The notes: generated by a model not told the origin, from the sequence alone. 64,000 nucleotides of DNA from Isoetes taiwanensis (GCA_021234155.1 JAJEKV010000013.1:5646775-5710774), one strand, 5' to 3'; shown: positions 15,793 through 28,048, counted from the first letter of the stretch. Translations and numbers: made by a program.

Positions 15793-18700
15793 GCGCTCGC
15801 TACGTGGTGTGCGACTCTACTCAATATCTCCATGTTTCTCGTTCGATCTTTATGTCTATGCATTTTTGCATTCCTATGCGTTCGGAAGGGATAATAGCCA
15901 CATTCTTGGACTTCGGTCCGCGACCCTATTCACGGACTTGATCCGGCATTTTGTATTCAAATCGATCAACTATGCGGGCCCTTCCTTGATTCATCATCGT
16001 GGCGGCCTCCTTTTCTTTTCATTGTTTTGTTCTCTAATGTTCCTCCTTTTTCGGTCATTGGTGATCACGATCCATAGCGGTGTTTGGCTCTTCTTCTTCA
16101 ATTTCGCTTTTTCTCTCCACGGCTTCGCTTCGCCCAGCTGCTGGTTCGTCGTCGTCAGCGCGAAGCTTCCACCGGCGCTTGAACCCGGACTCTTTGGACC
16201 TTGGTTCCCTTTCTCCCCCTGCCACTCAAAAGCGAGACCCACTTGCCCGCTCATATGGTTTCTTTAGTTAAACGCTTGCCTTAGTTAAATGCACGGCCCG
16301 TCACTATCGCCCGGCGCTCCGGCAGCCCTCATCCTATCCGATTGCTTGGGTGGTGGTGGTGGCTCCTTTTTTTCTCCTCCCGCTATGTGCTGCGACCCAA
16401 TTCCACACCTGGCGGTTCTAAATTTGTCTATTGAGGGTTTTGCACTTGTGGCGGATCTTTTTTTCTATTTGGTATGCTCATTACATATCTTTGGCATATT
16501 TGCTATTTGGCTTTATCTAGATAGGATGCATATTAGTTTAGCCTTGCATTGAGATTTTCGACATGGGTTTATATTGGATTATCTTTCATTTTTATGCTTC
16601 TCTTTATTTAGATATGGGGTGTCCTTGTTGTTGTCCAAAGGTATTGTATTGGGCACATTCTAATTTGTGCATGGTGTTGCTATTTAACTTTATCTGGATA
16701 TGATGCATATTGCGTTTGGCACCACATTGAGATTTTGCGACATGGGTTTCTATTGGATCATTTTTTCCTTTTTTTGCTTCTCTTTATCTAGACATGGCGT
16801 GTCTTACGTTGTTATGTACAAAATTTGTTATATTGGGCACATTTAATGGCCACTTTTAGTTTGTTTCGTGCTTGATGTTCTTTTTTATGGTTTTACATTG
16901 ATGCTTATCTTTCTCTAGATGTCGCGTTTTTTTATGGACCGTTTTTTTTGTTGGGTGGTGCTGTTTTTTTCCACCGTGATAGTGACATTCATCATCTTTA
17001 GTGATGTTGTAGATAACATTGTCTAGCATTATTTTGCAATGCATATTTCTTTTTACATGATTATTATCCACGGATTGGGTGGCGCTTTTTCCACCATGGT
17101 GGTGATGCTATTTCCACTGCGGGTGATCTTTGTTTATTTCTACCTCGGGGTGGCGCATATTTCTTTTTCGTAATTGTTTTCCACCCGTTGGGTGATGCAT
17201 AATTGTTTTCCACCCGTTGGGTGATGCTATCTCCACTGGGGTGATCTTTGTTTATTTCCACCTCGGGGTGGCATATTTCTTTCTACATAATTGTTTTCCA
17301 CCCGTTGGAGTGCTTCATTCTCCACCCTATTGGGGTGATGCTCTCTTTTCGCTTCATGTTGAATTTTCTCTAACTATTCTGGGTGTTTTGAGTTCTTTGT
17401 GTTGTTTTGCGGGTTTCGCCCTCGGCTTATAGTTAAGGAAGTTCTTTGGTAGTCGGCCGATTTTGTGTCTCTTGCGAGTCCTTTCCCGAATAGCATCGAT
17501 CGAGCCATCGGATCGCCATTCCTGGAAAGGGCGACTCTCTAAAGTTTACTCTTTAGGTTATGGCGTCTTCTCCGCGGCTTTTCTTCTATTCTCGTTGCTT
17601 CCCTCCCTTCCCTACCTTCTTTAGCGTGAGGGCATGAGTTTGCTTTCTCTAACCATTCCGCGGGTATTTTTAGGGGTTTTGTGTTGCTTGCGGGCTTCGC
17701 CCTCTTACGGGGTCTGCTATATTTAGTGGTCGCCATCAACTCATCTCTTCCGGTTTTCCGGGCCGATGAATGAGATTGATAGGCCATTTCATCATTACAA
17801 AGAAAACAAAGATACAACGCTTGAAGAATTTTAGATGGTTATGCACCATAGGAACAATATCGACTACCCCATTTCTTTTTGTGCACAGTAATATTGTTCC
17901 TATGATGGCTACCCCTCTCATCGGGATTCAAACATTGTATCTTCTTTTTCGATGAAAACCCTAATGAGAAATGGTCATCAACAACCTTGAATGTGTTGCC
18001 CGAAAACCGAAGGAGATGAGTCGATGTCGAACACAAAATATAGCAGGGTATAAGAGGGCTAAGCCCGCAAGCAAACACAAAACCCCTAAAATACCCGCGG
18101 AATGGTTAGAGAAAAGAAACTCATGCCCCCACGCCAACCAGAAAAGGGAGGGAAGCAACGAGAATAGAAGAAGAGTCGGCGGAGAAGACCCCGATAACCA
18201 ACCAAAAAAGGAAATAGCTTTTATAGTAGAAGCCGCCCTTTCCTTAATGGCGATCCGATGGCTCGGATCGATGCTATTCTCGGGAAAGGACTCGCAAGAG
18301 ACACAAACCGCCGACTACCAAAGAACTTCCTTAACTATAAGCCGATGGCGAAAACCCGCAAAGCAAATACAAAGAACTCGAAAAAACACCCGTGAATGGT
18401 TAGAGACAATTCAACATGTAGCGTAAAAGAGAGCATCACCCCAATAGGGTGGAGAATGCGATCACCCAACCCGGTGGAAAACAATCACGAGAAAGAAATA
18501 TGCGGCCACCCTCGAGGTGGAAATAAAACAAAGATCACCCGCAGTGGAGAGAGCATCACCCAACGGGTGGAAAACAATGATGCATCACCCAACGGGTGGA
18601 AAACAATTACGAAAAAGAAATATGCGCCACCCCGAGGTGGAAATAGACAAAGATCACCCGCAGTGGAAATAGCATCACCACCATGGTGGAAAAAGCCGCA

Positions 18701-20513
18701 CCCAACCCGTGGATAAATAATCATGTAAAATGAAATATGCATTGCAAAATAATGCTAGACAATGGTATTTACAACATCACTAAAGATAATAAATAGACAT
18801 GAATGTCACCATCACCATGGAAATAAAACAAAGACCACCCAACAAAAAAACGGTCCATAAAAAAAACGCCGACATCTAGAGAAGGATAAGCATCAATGTA
18901 AAACCATAAAAAGAACATCAAGAACACCTAAACAAACTAAAAATGGCCATTAGAATGTGCCCAATATAACAGCTTGTGTATAACTACGTGAATACACGCC
19001 ATGTCTAGATAAAGAGAAGCATAAAAGGAAAAAATGATCCAATAGAAACCCATGTCGCAAAAATCTCAATGTGGTGCCAAACACAATATGTATCATATCC
19101 GTGATAAAGTTAAATAGCAACACCATGCACAAATTAGAATGTGCCCAAGATAATACCTTGTGGACAACAACGAGGGACACCCCATATCTAAATAAAGAGA
19201 GGCATAAAAAATGAAAGATAATCCAATATAAACCCATGTCGGAAAAATCTCAATGCAAAGGCCAAACGCAATATGCATCCTATCTAGATAAAGCCAAATA
19301 GCAAATATGCCAAAGATATGTAATGAGCATACCAAATAGAAAAAGATCCGCTTACAAGTGAAAAACCCTCAATAGACAGCCTAGAACCGCCAGTGTGGAG
19401 TTGGGTCGCAGCAATATAGCGGGAGGAGAAGAAGAGGAGCCAAATAATCGCGGAGCCGCAAGCAAAGATCATGTGGGAACTCCCCGAGGGCAAATCATGA
19501 GGCCCGCCGCCGACGAAGCGTAATGAGTACCGATTGGGACGGATGAAAAACCCTCAATAGACAAATAGAACCGCCCAGGTGTGGAGTTGGGTCGCAGCAA
19601 TATAGCGGAGGAGAAGAAGAGGAGCGCCAAAGGCCGACCGTGAGCTGCCAAGCAAAGATCATGTGGAACCCCCGAAAGTGGCAAATCAACCGCTGAGGCC
19701 CGGCCGCTGACGAAAGCGTAATGAGTACCGTGATCGGGGCGGATTTAAGCCAAAAGCAAGAAGATACTCCCGCCACCACCCCCAAGCAATCGGATAGGAT
19801 AAAGGACGTAGAGAGGAAGGAGAGGAGCGAAAAAGAGGGCCGCCGGAGGCGCTGAAGGATAGTGACGGGCCAGACATGCGAACGAAGGCAAGCGAGCTAA
19901 AGAAATCATATGAGCACGGGCAAGTGGGTCTCGTTTGGAGTGGCAGGGGGAGAAAGGGAACCGTGGTCCCAAGAGTCCGTTCAAGCGCCAGCGGAAGCTT
20001 CGTTGGACGACGAAACCAGCCAGCCGAGGAAGCAGCCGTGGAGAAAAAAAAGCCGGTGGAAGAAGAAGAGCCGAAGGGGCCTGCTATAGACGGCATCAGC
20101 TCAATGACCTGAAAAAGGGAGGAACATTAGAGAACAAAAACAATGAAAAGAAAAGGACGCCGCCACGATGATGAATCGAAGGAAGGACCCGGCATAGTTG
20201 ACTGATTTGAATACAGATTCCGGACCGAAGTCCGTGATTGTGGCTACGGACCGAAGTCCAAGAATGTGGCTATTATGCCTTCCGAACCTGTGGCCAATAT
20301 CTAGAGGGAGATAAGTCAACAAAGGAACCCTTCATCATGGACCCCCCAAAAGAAAAAACAATAACGATAAATAAGAAGGAAGAATAACAAGTAACCGAGA
20401 TAATAAGGCAAAGAGGAAAAACTTACGCATAGGAATGTAAAAACGCATAGACATAAAGATCGAACGAGAAACATGGAGATGTTGAGTAGAGTCGCATACC
20501 ACGTAGCGAGCGC
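15793..20513. repeat. Large near-spacerless palindrome (fold-back structure)
   Basis: The outer ends match: GCGCTCGCTACGTGG at 15,793 pairs with its complement ending at 20,513. Complementarity can be followed inward through the GGATCGCCATTCC region (about 17,510 and 18,238), the TCTCTAACCATTCCGCGGG region (about 17,657 and 18,095) and a central pair ATAGGAACAATAT / ATATTGTTCCTAT at 17,848-17,902. The centre is near 17,875. The right arm is longer (about 2.6 kb against 2.1 kb), partly through an internal duplication at 19,380-19,700. No gene is recognised in either arm. Confidence 0.8.
17080..17345. repeat. Array of short CCACC...GGTGG hairpin motifs
   Basis: Small imperfect palindromes follow one another every 35-55 bp, for example TTCCACCATGGTGGTGATGC, TTCCACCCGTTGGGTGATGC, CCACCTCGGGGTGG and CCACCCTATTGGGGTGATGC. 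The same array appears inverted at 18,435-18,715 and 11,460-11,585, with a short version at 14,715-14,760. Confidence 0.75.
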
Positions 20514-20514
20514 T

Positions 20515-21125
20515 TGTAACCTAATAGCTTCGAAATATATGAAGCACAACCAAGAGGTTGGCTATAATAGCTAACACCTTTGGTATGAAAAGAACAAGCA
20601 CCAGCTTATCTTCATGTTTATGGCCAAAAACCCAATCCAGGTGTTTGTCATTTTGTTTAAGCCCAGTAGCCTACAACTGCACATGGAAAGTAGCACAATG
20701 CAATTACTGTGTAGGCTAGAAGAACCCCACGCCACATGGCTATTTTTGAAGGTCTGTCTTTAGTGGATGGAATGGTTGCCGAAATCTCCAAAGCTACATT
20801 GTGGTCTGCAGTAGCAAATGCCATCTGGCCCATTGCATCAAAAATACCAAACACAGCCATGGACTCTTGTGGAAAGTCATAACTAACTGCTGGAGATTTT
20901 CCTCTATGGAGTGTTGCAGACCAAGCAATGGTGGAATATCTCTGTCGTGATAGTAATATGATGTCAGGAACTTAAATTGAAGTATTATCTGCGCAGCACA
21001 TTATAATAGAAGAAGAAAAACATTTACTACATGCTTACCCAATAGATGTAAGGGCAGCTATGACAGAAACCCATGTGATGCTATAAGTTGCTGAAACTGG
21101 CTTAGGAATAACTGTATAAATCCAA
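20515..21125 (-). pseudogene. LHT-type amino acid transporter, truncated and broken
   Basis: Read on the minus strand, about 20,938-20,657 encodes an exon closely resembling plant lysine/histidine transporters (AAAP family, plasma-membrane amino acid import). It starts YSTIAW, continues with DHNVALEISATIPST, where LHTs have a GHNVVLEIQATIPST-type stretch, and ends ALCYFPCAVVGYWA. A preceding exon fragment (VSVIAALTSIG then GTAAGC) lies near 21,045. After GYWA the frame breaks; a recognisable ANLLVVLHIF block follows near 20,545 in another frame and hits a stop. The gene then ends abruptly at the right edge of the palindrome, so it was probably cut by that repeat. It cannot encode a full transporter of about 440 residues. 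Confidence 0.8.
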
Positions 21126-21159
21126 AAAGCAAAACCCAATGTTTCACCTTCGCATTTGA

Positions 21160-22330
21160 ATAAATGTTATGTTGCTAATCTTTCTCATGGATTTTGCAGC
21201 AGTTAACATATGCACTGTATCCACTCCACGCAACTCAGCTTTCCTAAAAGGGAATCATGTATGGGTGGAACAACATAGTCTGAGTAGATATGACTCTCCA
21301 TTCTTACAAATGTCCTCCCGGGAAAAGATAACTAGTAATCCGACCTGTTATATTTATTTATATACACGACATAAAGATACATCAAGAGGTGTTAACATTC
21401 TACTAAGCATAGCAATAAATATACAAACAGACCAGGACCACGAAGAACAACATCCTCCTAGGGCATTTCAGAATAACACAGGATGGAATCTATGGAATGG
21501 ATCCTTGGAGTTTATTCGGCATTCTTTTGCATGACCACGGAGAACAATATCTTCTAAACACATTTTAGTATAACAGCAAGCAGGAGGTCCCTTCTGTATA
21601 TATAACATCTGTATAAGAAAATACCAGAAATGAAGAGTCATGTGGCCATGCCACGAAAAACACAGCAACCAAATGTCGTTCTTCAATCCAAATGCAAATA
21701 GACCACACTTTTTTCCTGTGTTATTAAAGCACAGAAAAGCTGGTGATTTCGTCTGAAGGAAAAACCTACATTAATAAAAAATAAAAAAATCGACCCTCTG
21801 AAGACAGAATAGATCGCTAGGATCTTTGATGTTACCCCCTTTGAATCCAAAACTGGAATGGAAGTGCTCCTCCTGAAGATGGAATGAGCAAAAACAATAT
21901 GAGTAAGACCCTGAAAAATAGTAAAGACCCTTAAACGTATATCCGGCAAGAATCTTTGGATTCCCAAAATTCAAACGTATTCTAACGCCTTAGCAAATCC
22001 AAGGAAATCCTCAGGAACCAGTAAAAAAACTTACATCTTGAAACCAAAACGTAGGGAGGTACCTTAAGTATATGTACTTCAAAATTCCAAAATTCTCCGT
22101 CCTTCATTACATGTATTCTACTTTAATACATGTGTGAACCCCCTTGCTTCATGCTCATCCAAGCAAAGAATATCCTATCCTGTGGCAACAAGAGCGAGAT
22201 CACAGTGTACCAATACTAGGGTAACTGTGCGGTTTCTTATGGCCCGCCAAGGTGGATAGAGCACGCAAGACCCACCAGGATGCTTCTGCCTCAAGCCCAA
22301 GGTCCTTGGCAAAGAAGAGGACCTGGCCTT
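21160..22330. other. Stretch with nothing identified
   Basis: AT-rich sequence upstream of the LHT fragment on its strand. I could not recognise further LHT exons, other genes or repeat ends here. Confidence 0.4.
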
Positions 22331-22361
22331 ACCGAAAGGCAGAAAGGAAGAATCTTGTGAG

Positions 22362-23289
22362 CTAATTCGCTTTTTCTAAATTCATAGTGACCTCGTCCTC
22401 CTTGGCTTCCTCCACCTCCTCTTTTAGATGCTCCCTTCCCTTCTTATCAGTTTCCATAGGAATGGTGACATTATCAATATTATGGACATGGGGTTCCATG
22501 GCGGCAAAGGCAGCGTCAAATGGTTGGAATGGAGCATCTTGCAGCATAAGTTGGCGCAGACTTAGAAGAGTTTCAACAGGCTCCACATCCCCCTGATGAA
22601 AACCTAACAAAATTTTGAACTTGGGGTGGATACTCAACAGGGGAGAAGTCGAGGAAGTCGTCCTGGCAATACTCGACCAACTTCAGAAAGAACTTGTGCC
22701 TTGGCCTTGGGCGAAGTTGGCTATCACATGGTATGCCCACATGATGTCATCGAGTAGGAGGTAATCTTGATTATTGACACGAATAATCGGAGACCATCCA
22801 ATCCGCAAAGTTTATGCCCCGCTCCGATGCGCACGGCATCTCAAAGACTAACTACTTCCATCGTTCAAAGTCGGCATGGCTAACCTGCTCATCTTCATTA
22901 GGAGTCGAAGGAATGGGTACTTTTCCTGTTTCTGAAGGTGGGGCCTCATCATCAACATAGCGATCCATAAGGATAGCTAAGGCAAACCGAGCTCAAAATA
23001 AGCATGCCTGCCGAACTGGAGGATAGGGGCATTTTTTGCCCATCGCTGGATGCCACGAAGGATATCCTCTACATGCCGATCATGTAGATATCATCTGATA
23101 CAAGGTGTCTCTTCCAAGTATAGGCAGGAAGGATCCCCCGTGTGGGATGCACCTTAGAACAATTTCTTGAGTGTAAAACTCAAGAAACTGAGCATCCTCT
23201 GGATGTGCTTCCATATTCAGAATGAGATCCACCTCTTGTAACAAATAGAATAGAATAGAATGGGACTTGGGAATCCCAATGCTCGCCAT
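22362..23289 (-). pseudogene. Unrecognised broken protein-coding remnant
   Basis: On the minus strand several frames carry protein-like sequence. At 23,289-23,080 a segment begins MASIGIPKSHSILFYLLQEV, and at 22,637-22,362 another contains FKILLGFHQGDVEPVETLL and an acidic C-terminus. They are linked by out-of-frame segments with stops, so this looks like one decayed intronless gene or a retroelement gag-like ORF. I do not recognise the family. Confidence 0.35.
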
Positions 23290-23594
23290 TTCAAACGTAC
23301 AGAGTAGTCTATGCTAGGGTAGAAGAGAAAGAAGGAATACAAGCAATTGAAGGCGCAAGAGAAGTATGAACACAAAGTACGATTGTCTCTCACTCTCTCC
23401 CTTTTCGTTTGAAAAGTAAAGTTGTTGACGTCACGTCAGTAATTAATAATTAATTTCCCCTTTTCTTTTTAAATGTTAATAAAACACATGATGTATACAA
23501 AATAAATGAAGTCAACGGATGAATACCATATATTCATACCAATAAACAGCACAAATTTTTTATATATGAATAATTATTACAAAACTTTCAGAAT

Positions 23595-23999
23595 TTACAT
23601 TGGATCTCCACGGATCCATGGAGCCAATGCCAAATCCTTAGGCATAATGGTGACTCTCTTGGCGTGAATAGCGCAAAGGTTTGCCTTACCCAGAAGAGCA
23701 ACCAAATAATCCTCGGCGGCCTCCTGTAGAGCAAGGATGCATGTGTCTAGAAGCGCCTTCGATCTTGAATTCTTAGGCGATCTCCCCGCACCAAGCACCG
23801 GAATGGCAATTTGCATATTAGGGCGCCCGGGATTTCTGGTATTTCGGATCTCCCTCAATGCAACAAATACCAACCCTTGAAATGGTAAGTCTTCTTTTGA
23901 CGCTTTTAGGCGGGGCAAAGGAAGTGTCTTGCCGCCAATGGTCGGATAATTAGCCCTTTGGACTAGGGCTTCATGGCACTCTGCACTCTTGGCTTTCAC
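23595..23999 (-). pseudogene. Histone H3 pseudogene
   Basis: The minus-strand frame contains FVALREIRN, where H3 has TVALREIR, and a C-terminal half reading [16 protein letters not shown] then [16 protein letters not shown] and IRGDP. This is the H3 histone fold ending in the canonical [16 protein letters not shown]...IRG pattern. The part between (H3 alpha-1/loop, normally LPFQRLVREIAQDFK) is present only in shifted frames, with a stop where Gln is expected, and the N-terminal tail is scrambled. EDY in place of EAY recalls centromeric H3, but the C-terminus is of the canonical type. No introns are visible. It is a dead copy of a nucleosomal histone. Confidence 0.8.
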
Positions 24000-25100
24000 C
24001 TTGCCCCTCCCGGCCGCTTATAAATCTTCTTGTACTGCCCTCCCAACCGCTGAGGGGTCTTCTTTGCCGCTTCTGTGGATAGTGCGGCCTTGGACTAGTC
24101 CTAAACTTGTGTCCGGGCATCTACTTCCCTTCTACGCCGGCTATACTCACGCTCTACTCCAGATCCCAAATGGACTTCGATCCATCTATGTATCTTTGCA
24201 AGGTAGCATTCGGCATAGCTGCCATCTCTAGTCCGATACTAGCTGAAGTAGGGGGTGAAGTACTCGGGAGGTCATTCCGATAAAGGTTTGATCCTCTCTT
24301 CATAATAATAAGATGGCGGGATAAGGGGGTTGCCATCATCAATAAACTTCGCCATTCTCAAGATAAATGAACTCCACTCCCCTAGCTTGTGTGTCTCCCT
24401 CACTATTTCTGCATCCGCTTCCAAAGCCATATCCATTACTCTTAGGGCCTCGACCCGAAAGCAGCCCGTTATCATCTCCCATCCGAAGATTTTGGCGGAA
24501 GAACTTGGTGATTATCAAAATTTGATCGGGCTGCTCTACCAATGTGTACATCTCCCCAAAGGATTAAGCTTCAAAAAGGAAGCGGTTAAGTGAAATATGG
24601 GAAAGGGATTCTCCCTTCCGATTTAAAGCACAAAACTAACTCGATCCAAAAGGAATTCTATCCTCTTAGGGCCCTCGGTAAGAAATCTCCCAAGAACGGC
24701 GAAGATTTGGATGATGTTAAGGGTGTCATAGGTTTGATCCATACGTTATACGAGCCAATCTCATTAAAAAGACATAGGGTTTAGGGTAGAAGCACAATGA
24801 GGATTAGTGGCTAGGTAGGGTGGGTAGCAAGTTAGGTGGCCAAGGTCAGCTATGGATGTCGAGCTTAGTCCCATGACTATATGGCGTCCAAGGGCGATGA
24901 GAAGACAAAAAGGCGAATACAAAAATAAAAAGAAACTTCCAACAAAAATGCACCATTTTTGGTCCATCGTCGACAACTCTAGTGTTAAGCTTCATAAAAG
25001 GGGCTAAAGGTCGTTCTAATCGTTGAAGGGTTTTAGACTTGTACAAGATCTATGGACAAGCACAAGAAGTACAATTCAAGGTTAACTCTCGCTCTTGCAT
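24000..25100 (-). pseudogene. Unrecognised broken coding remnant
   Basis: Short minus-strand frames look protein-like: 24,475-24,272 with ALEADAEIVRETHKLGEWSS and 24,342-24,154. They are interrupted by shifts and stops and lie just upstream of the H3 remnant on the same strand. They may belong with the remnant at 22,362-23,289, but I cannot name a family. Confidence 0.25.
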
Positions 25101-25466
25101 TCGGTTGGGGCTTAATGAAATATTGCGGGAAAGAATGGTGATACATGGGGCTTCTGAATCTACGACTAAGGCCGAGCGTAGAAAGATTCACTAAATCATA
25201 TAATGATTTAAATTTTGTTCACAAAATTGTAGAATGATTTCGTATTTTTTGATCTGTCACTTTCTCACATTTAGGTCCCAAGCATCTCAATAAATTGGCT
25301 GATAAGAGATCTATCAAAGTTTTAGGTTTGTGCAGGAGTTAGTACACGGTGAGTAAAGTTGCTCACCGATTCAATTCAAGACTCTGGGATTGTAGTTTTT
25401 GAAGTATGTTTCTCCCGCGGGGATCAAACCCGTGCTACATAGATCTGTGGATGTTGTTAACAGGAC

Positions 25467-25735
25467 ATTGCAAAGTCCACGATTAAAATTGGCTTTATAG
25501 TGATATCCAAGGACAAAGGCAGTATGCTTGCTTGCAGAAACAAACAAGTGGGAGTGACAATGGGATTAAAATCAGCTTTACATGATATCCAAGGACAAAG
25601 GCAATATGTTTTGTTTGCGTAAATAAACAAGGGGAGTGTAGCGGTGATTAAAAATTGGCTTTTACTGATGATATTCAAGAACAAAAAGCGTTATGCTTGC
25701 TTGCAAAAACAAACAAGGGGAGTGGCAAACAATGT
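25467..25735. repeat. Three diverged ~90-bp direct repeats
   Basis: Units starting near 25,467, 25,564 and 25,649 share ATTAAAAT..GCTTT, TGATATCCAAGGACAAAGGC and AACAAACAAG.GGGAGTG. Each ends in a purine-rich AAGGGGAGTG-type motif that resembles the polypurine tract and TG start of an LTR element, but no LTR retrotransposon is seen around it. Confidence 0.6.
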
Positions 25736-25896
25736 TGTCCGTCTCATGACGCTGCATCGCATCAGACGCGTTTGACGTATTTTTGAAAAAAAAAAAATAC
25801 GTATTTTATATAATACGTACTTAAAGTGCTTAAAATACGTTTTTAAAAAAAAATTAAAAAAAAAGCTTAAATATAACAAATTATACAATACACAAA

Positions 25897-25980
25897 CAGA
25901 CTGTTGGAAAGTTGGTTAGCATGTTTGTTTGCTATCTGGGAGGCCCAGGTTCGAATCCTAGTGGGTGCAAATTGAGTCTG
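25897..25980 (+). repeat. tRNA-like (SINE-type) sequence
   Basis: The sequence has a perfect RNA polymerase III B-box, GGTTCGAATCC at 25,948-25,958, and a weak A-box-like GTTGGTTAGCATG about 37 bases upstream. Outer hexamers CAGACT and AGTCTG are complementary. A proper 7-bp acceptor stem directly after the T arm is missing and no anticodon arm is convincing, so it is a tRNA-derived remnant and probably not a functional tRNA. Flanking A/T-rich tracts with TACGTATTTT motifs surround it. Confidence 0.45.
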
Positions 25981-26119
25981 TTTTGAGAAAAATGTGTCTG
26001 TTTTTTTGAAAAAAAGCATTGCCGCATTTTTTTAAAAATACGCGTACGCGTTATGGTACGGATGCAGATGCGGTATGGATTTTAAAAAATACGCGTATTT
26101 GTACAACACGGGGCAGCTG

Positions 26120-26990
26120 GAAAAATCTAAAATCCAGAATGATGGAAAAAGGATCAGATAATAATGATCATAATAATATTGTGCATTAGTGAGCCCATTG
26201 CTATTAACGTTCTTGCTCGGAAACCCTTCGGGGAGAGGTTTTTTAATCCTGACAGTAATTGGCTTCATTAATGTGGTCCAGGTCAGTGCGACTTTTTTGC
26301 CGTTGGACAACACTGTTGGACACTAAGACTATGTTCAACAATAGTAGAAATTGTGGCTTCAAGATCTTTTCAATCGCAATTTGAAGAGTCAGCAAGTCTT
26401 ATTGGCAATAGACTCAAGTTCCTGGGACAATCTAGCAAAGAGAGCATTTCACTTGGCTTCTGCGTAGATTATTTGGTCAATTTGGAAAAGGAGGAATCGT
26501 TTCATTTTCTAGGGTAATAGATGCTCTGATACTCAAGTCCTCATTGAAGCTAAGTAATGCTTTGTCAAAGCATATATATCATCATCAATAGATTGAAGCG
26601 AAAAGTTGTATTTCGGAGAACTATCTTCAGATTCATATTTATGCTTAATTCACGTTTAGATATTGTGTGCTGCAAGGAGGCAGGTTGTTCTACTCTAGTG
26701 GAAATTTTCTCCATTAAGTTTTCAGCCGCCCATCTATGTGTACAATTTCTTTAAGTTTTGCGTCTTGCCAATAAAAGAAAACTAGAAGTAAAGCAGGCTG
26801 AGAGTGTCCTAAGTTATATCTTGGGGTGGAGCATTACCAAAAAAAAAAAGTCTGAAGTTATGTTCTAAGCCTAAAGATTTCATTTAACTTACTAACCTGG
26901 TTGGAACAATAATTTGATTCCTTAAATTTTCATCCATGCAATACCTAAGAGAAATGCAGGATGCTTAAGTTTAAAAACTAGAAGCTCGAT
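26120..26990. other. AT-rich stretch, nothing identified
   Basis: I see no gene, RNA or clear repeat boundary in this interval. Confidence 0.4.
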
Positions 26991-27127
26991 CATTGAAATG
27001 ATTAGGAAAAGGGAATTGTACCTGACTTTAATATTCCTTATAATATGTTGGTGGCCTTGAAATGTCCGTTAGTCTTAAATGCATGTAGTAGTAGTCTTGA
27101 TGTGCCTCGTGTGAAATATTCTATGCC
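26991..27127 (+). repeat. 137-bp direct repeat, copy 1
   Basis: Almost identical to 28,323-28,461. The visible difference is a TA insertion in the second copy (TTAATATTCC against TTAATATATTCC). The two copies are 1,332 bp apart and enclose a different sequence that includes a MITE-like element. Confidence 0.92.
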
Positions 27128-27249
27128 AAAATGTCTCGCCAAAATAAGGCCAACCCAATGATCCAGGAGGCAAGGGGAGGCCCTTGAACTTTGAAGAATA
27201 ACGGACTAATCTCAAAGCAGTCCATCAGAACTCAAAAATCGTCTGAAGA

Positions 27250-28030
27250 TTTGGATCATGGTAAAAAACAATTCAAAGACCATACCACGGTGCATGGGTG
27301 ATGGTCAAATCGAAGAGGCAGAGAAGAAGCGGTTATTTGGACAGAAACAGAGAAGCAGAAAAACGCCGATGGAGAACCAACAAAGGCCAGTGAACCCCGA
27401 TCAATCCGATGGAGCCAGGGATGGGAATGGCTGGCAAAAACGATCTAGGGCATGATGGACAAAAGAAACCCCAATCAATCAAAGGGAAGCAAGATGCGAC
27501 ACGGAAGAAAGGAGGGGCAAGCAACCTTGATAAGGAACTGAAGCACGACAATCATGACAATCAGAAAAAATTTGATCAACGCTATCTGCAGCATACCAGG
27601 CAATGAGCAAAGAAACAAGCCATCAGAGAAAATGAGCAAGAACTTGACAAACCAATCAAGCAGATCACAGGAAATAAAAACGCACCTAGAGCAATGGAAT
27701 CAGTCCTAAAATGCAGATCAATGGAGCAAAACGCTTTCTAGGACCCCTCGACGCACGTCCTCTTATCCCCGGCTGCAGATCTGATTCCCCCACTCGATTA
27801 GCTTACCGCCTTCATTCTGTCCATTTGGGGGACAAAGGGGTGTTGTCTCCCAGCCGCCCAACCCTACTACATGCAAAACCCCATTTTTGGCCGGATCTCA
27901 CTAAACCAAGCAAAAATTTAATCGATCTTTAAGACCACAAAACCGTCCCGCGGCTGTTCAATCGCCATCGCCATCGCCGGAGCAAGCCGCCATAGCCTGC
28001 ACTAGCTAAAAAAGCTCTCAAAAACAGGAC
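27250..28030 (-). other. Possible 5' leader region of a minus-strand transcript
   Basis: Read on the minus strand, this region is less AT-rich than its surroundings and has a leader-like stretch with GCGATGGCGATGGCGATTG near 27,972. Nothing in it matches a protein family. It may be an isolated promoter or leader carried between the flanking direct repeats. Confidence 0.15.
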
Positions 28031-28048
28031 GTAGAAAATTTAAATTTT

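Noticed and set aside
23595-23999. Centromeric H3 gene
   Set aside because: The C-terminus is of canonical H3 type and the reading frame is broken in the middle.
25897-25980. Functional tRNA gene
   Set aside because: The B-box is good, but acceptor-stem and anticodon-arm pairing do not fit a tRNA.
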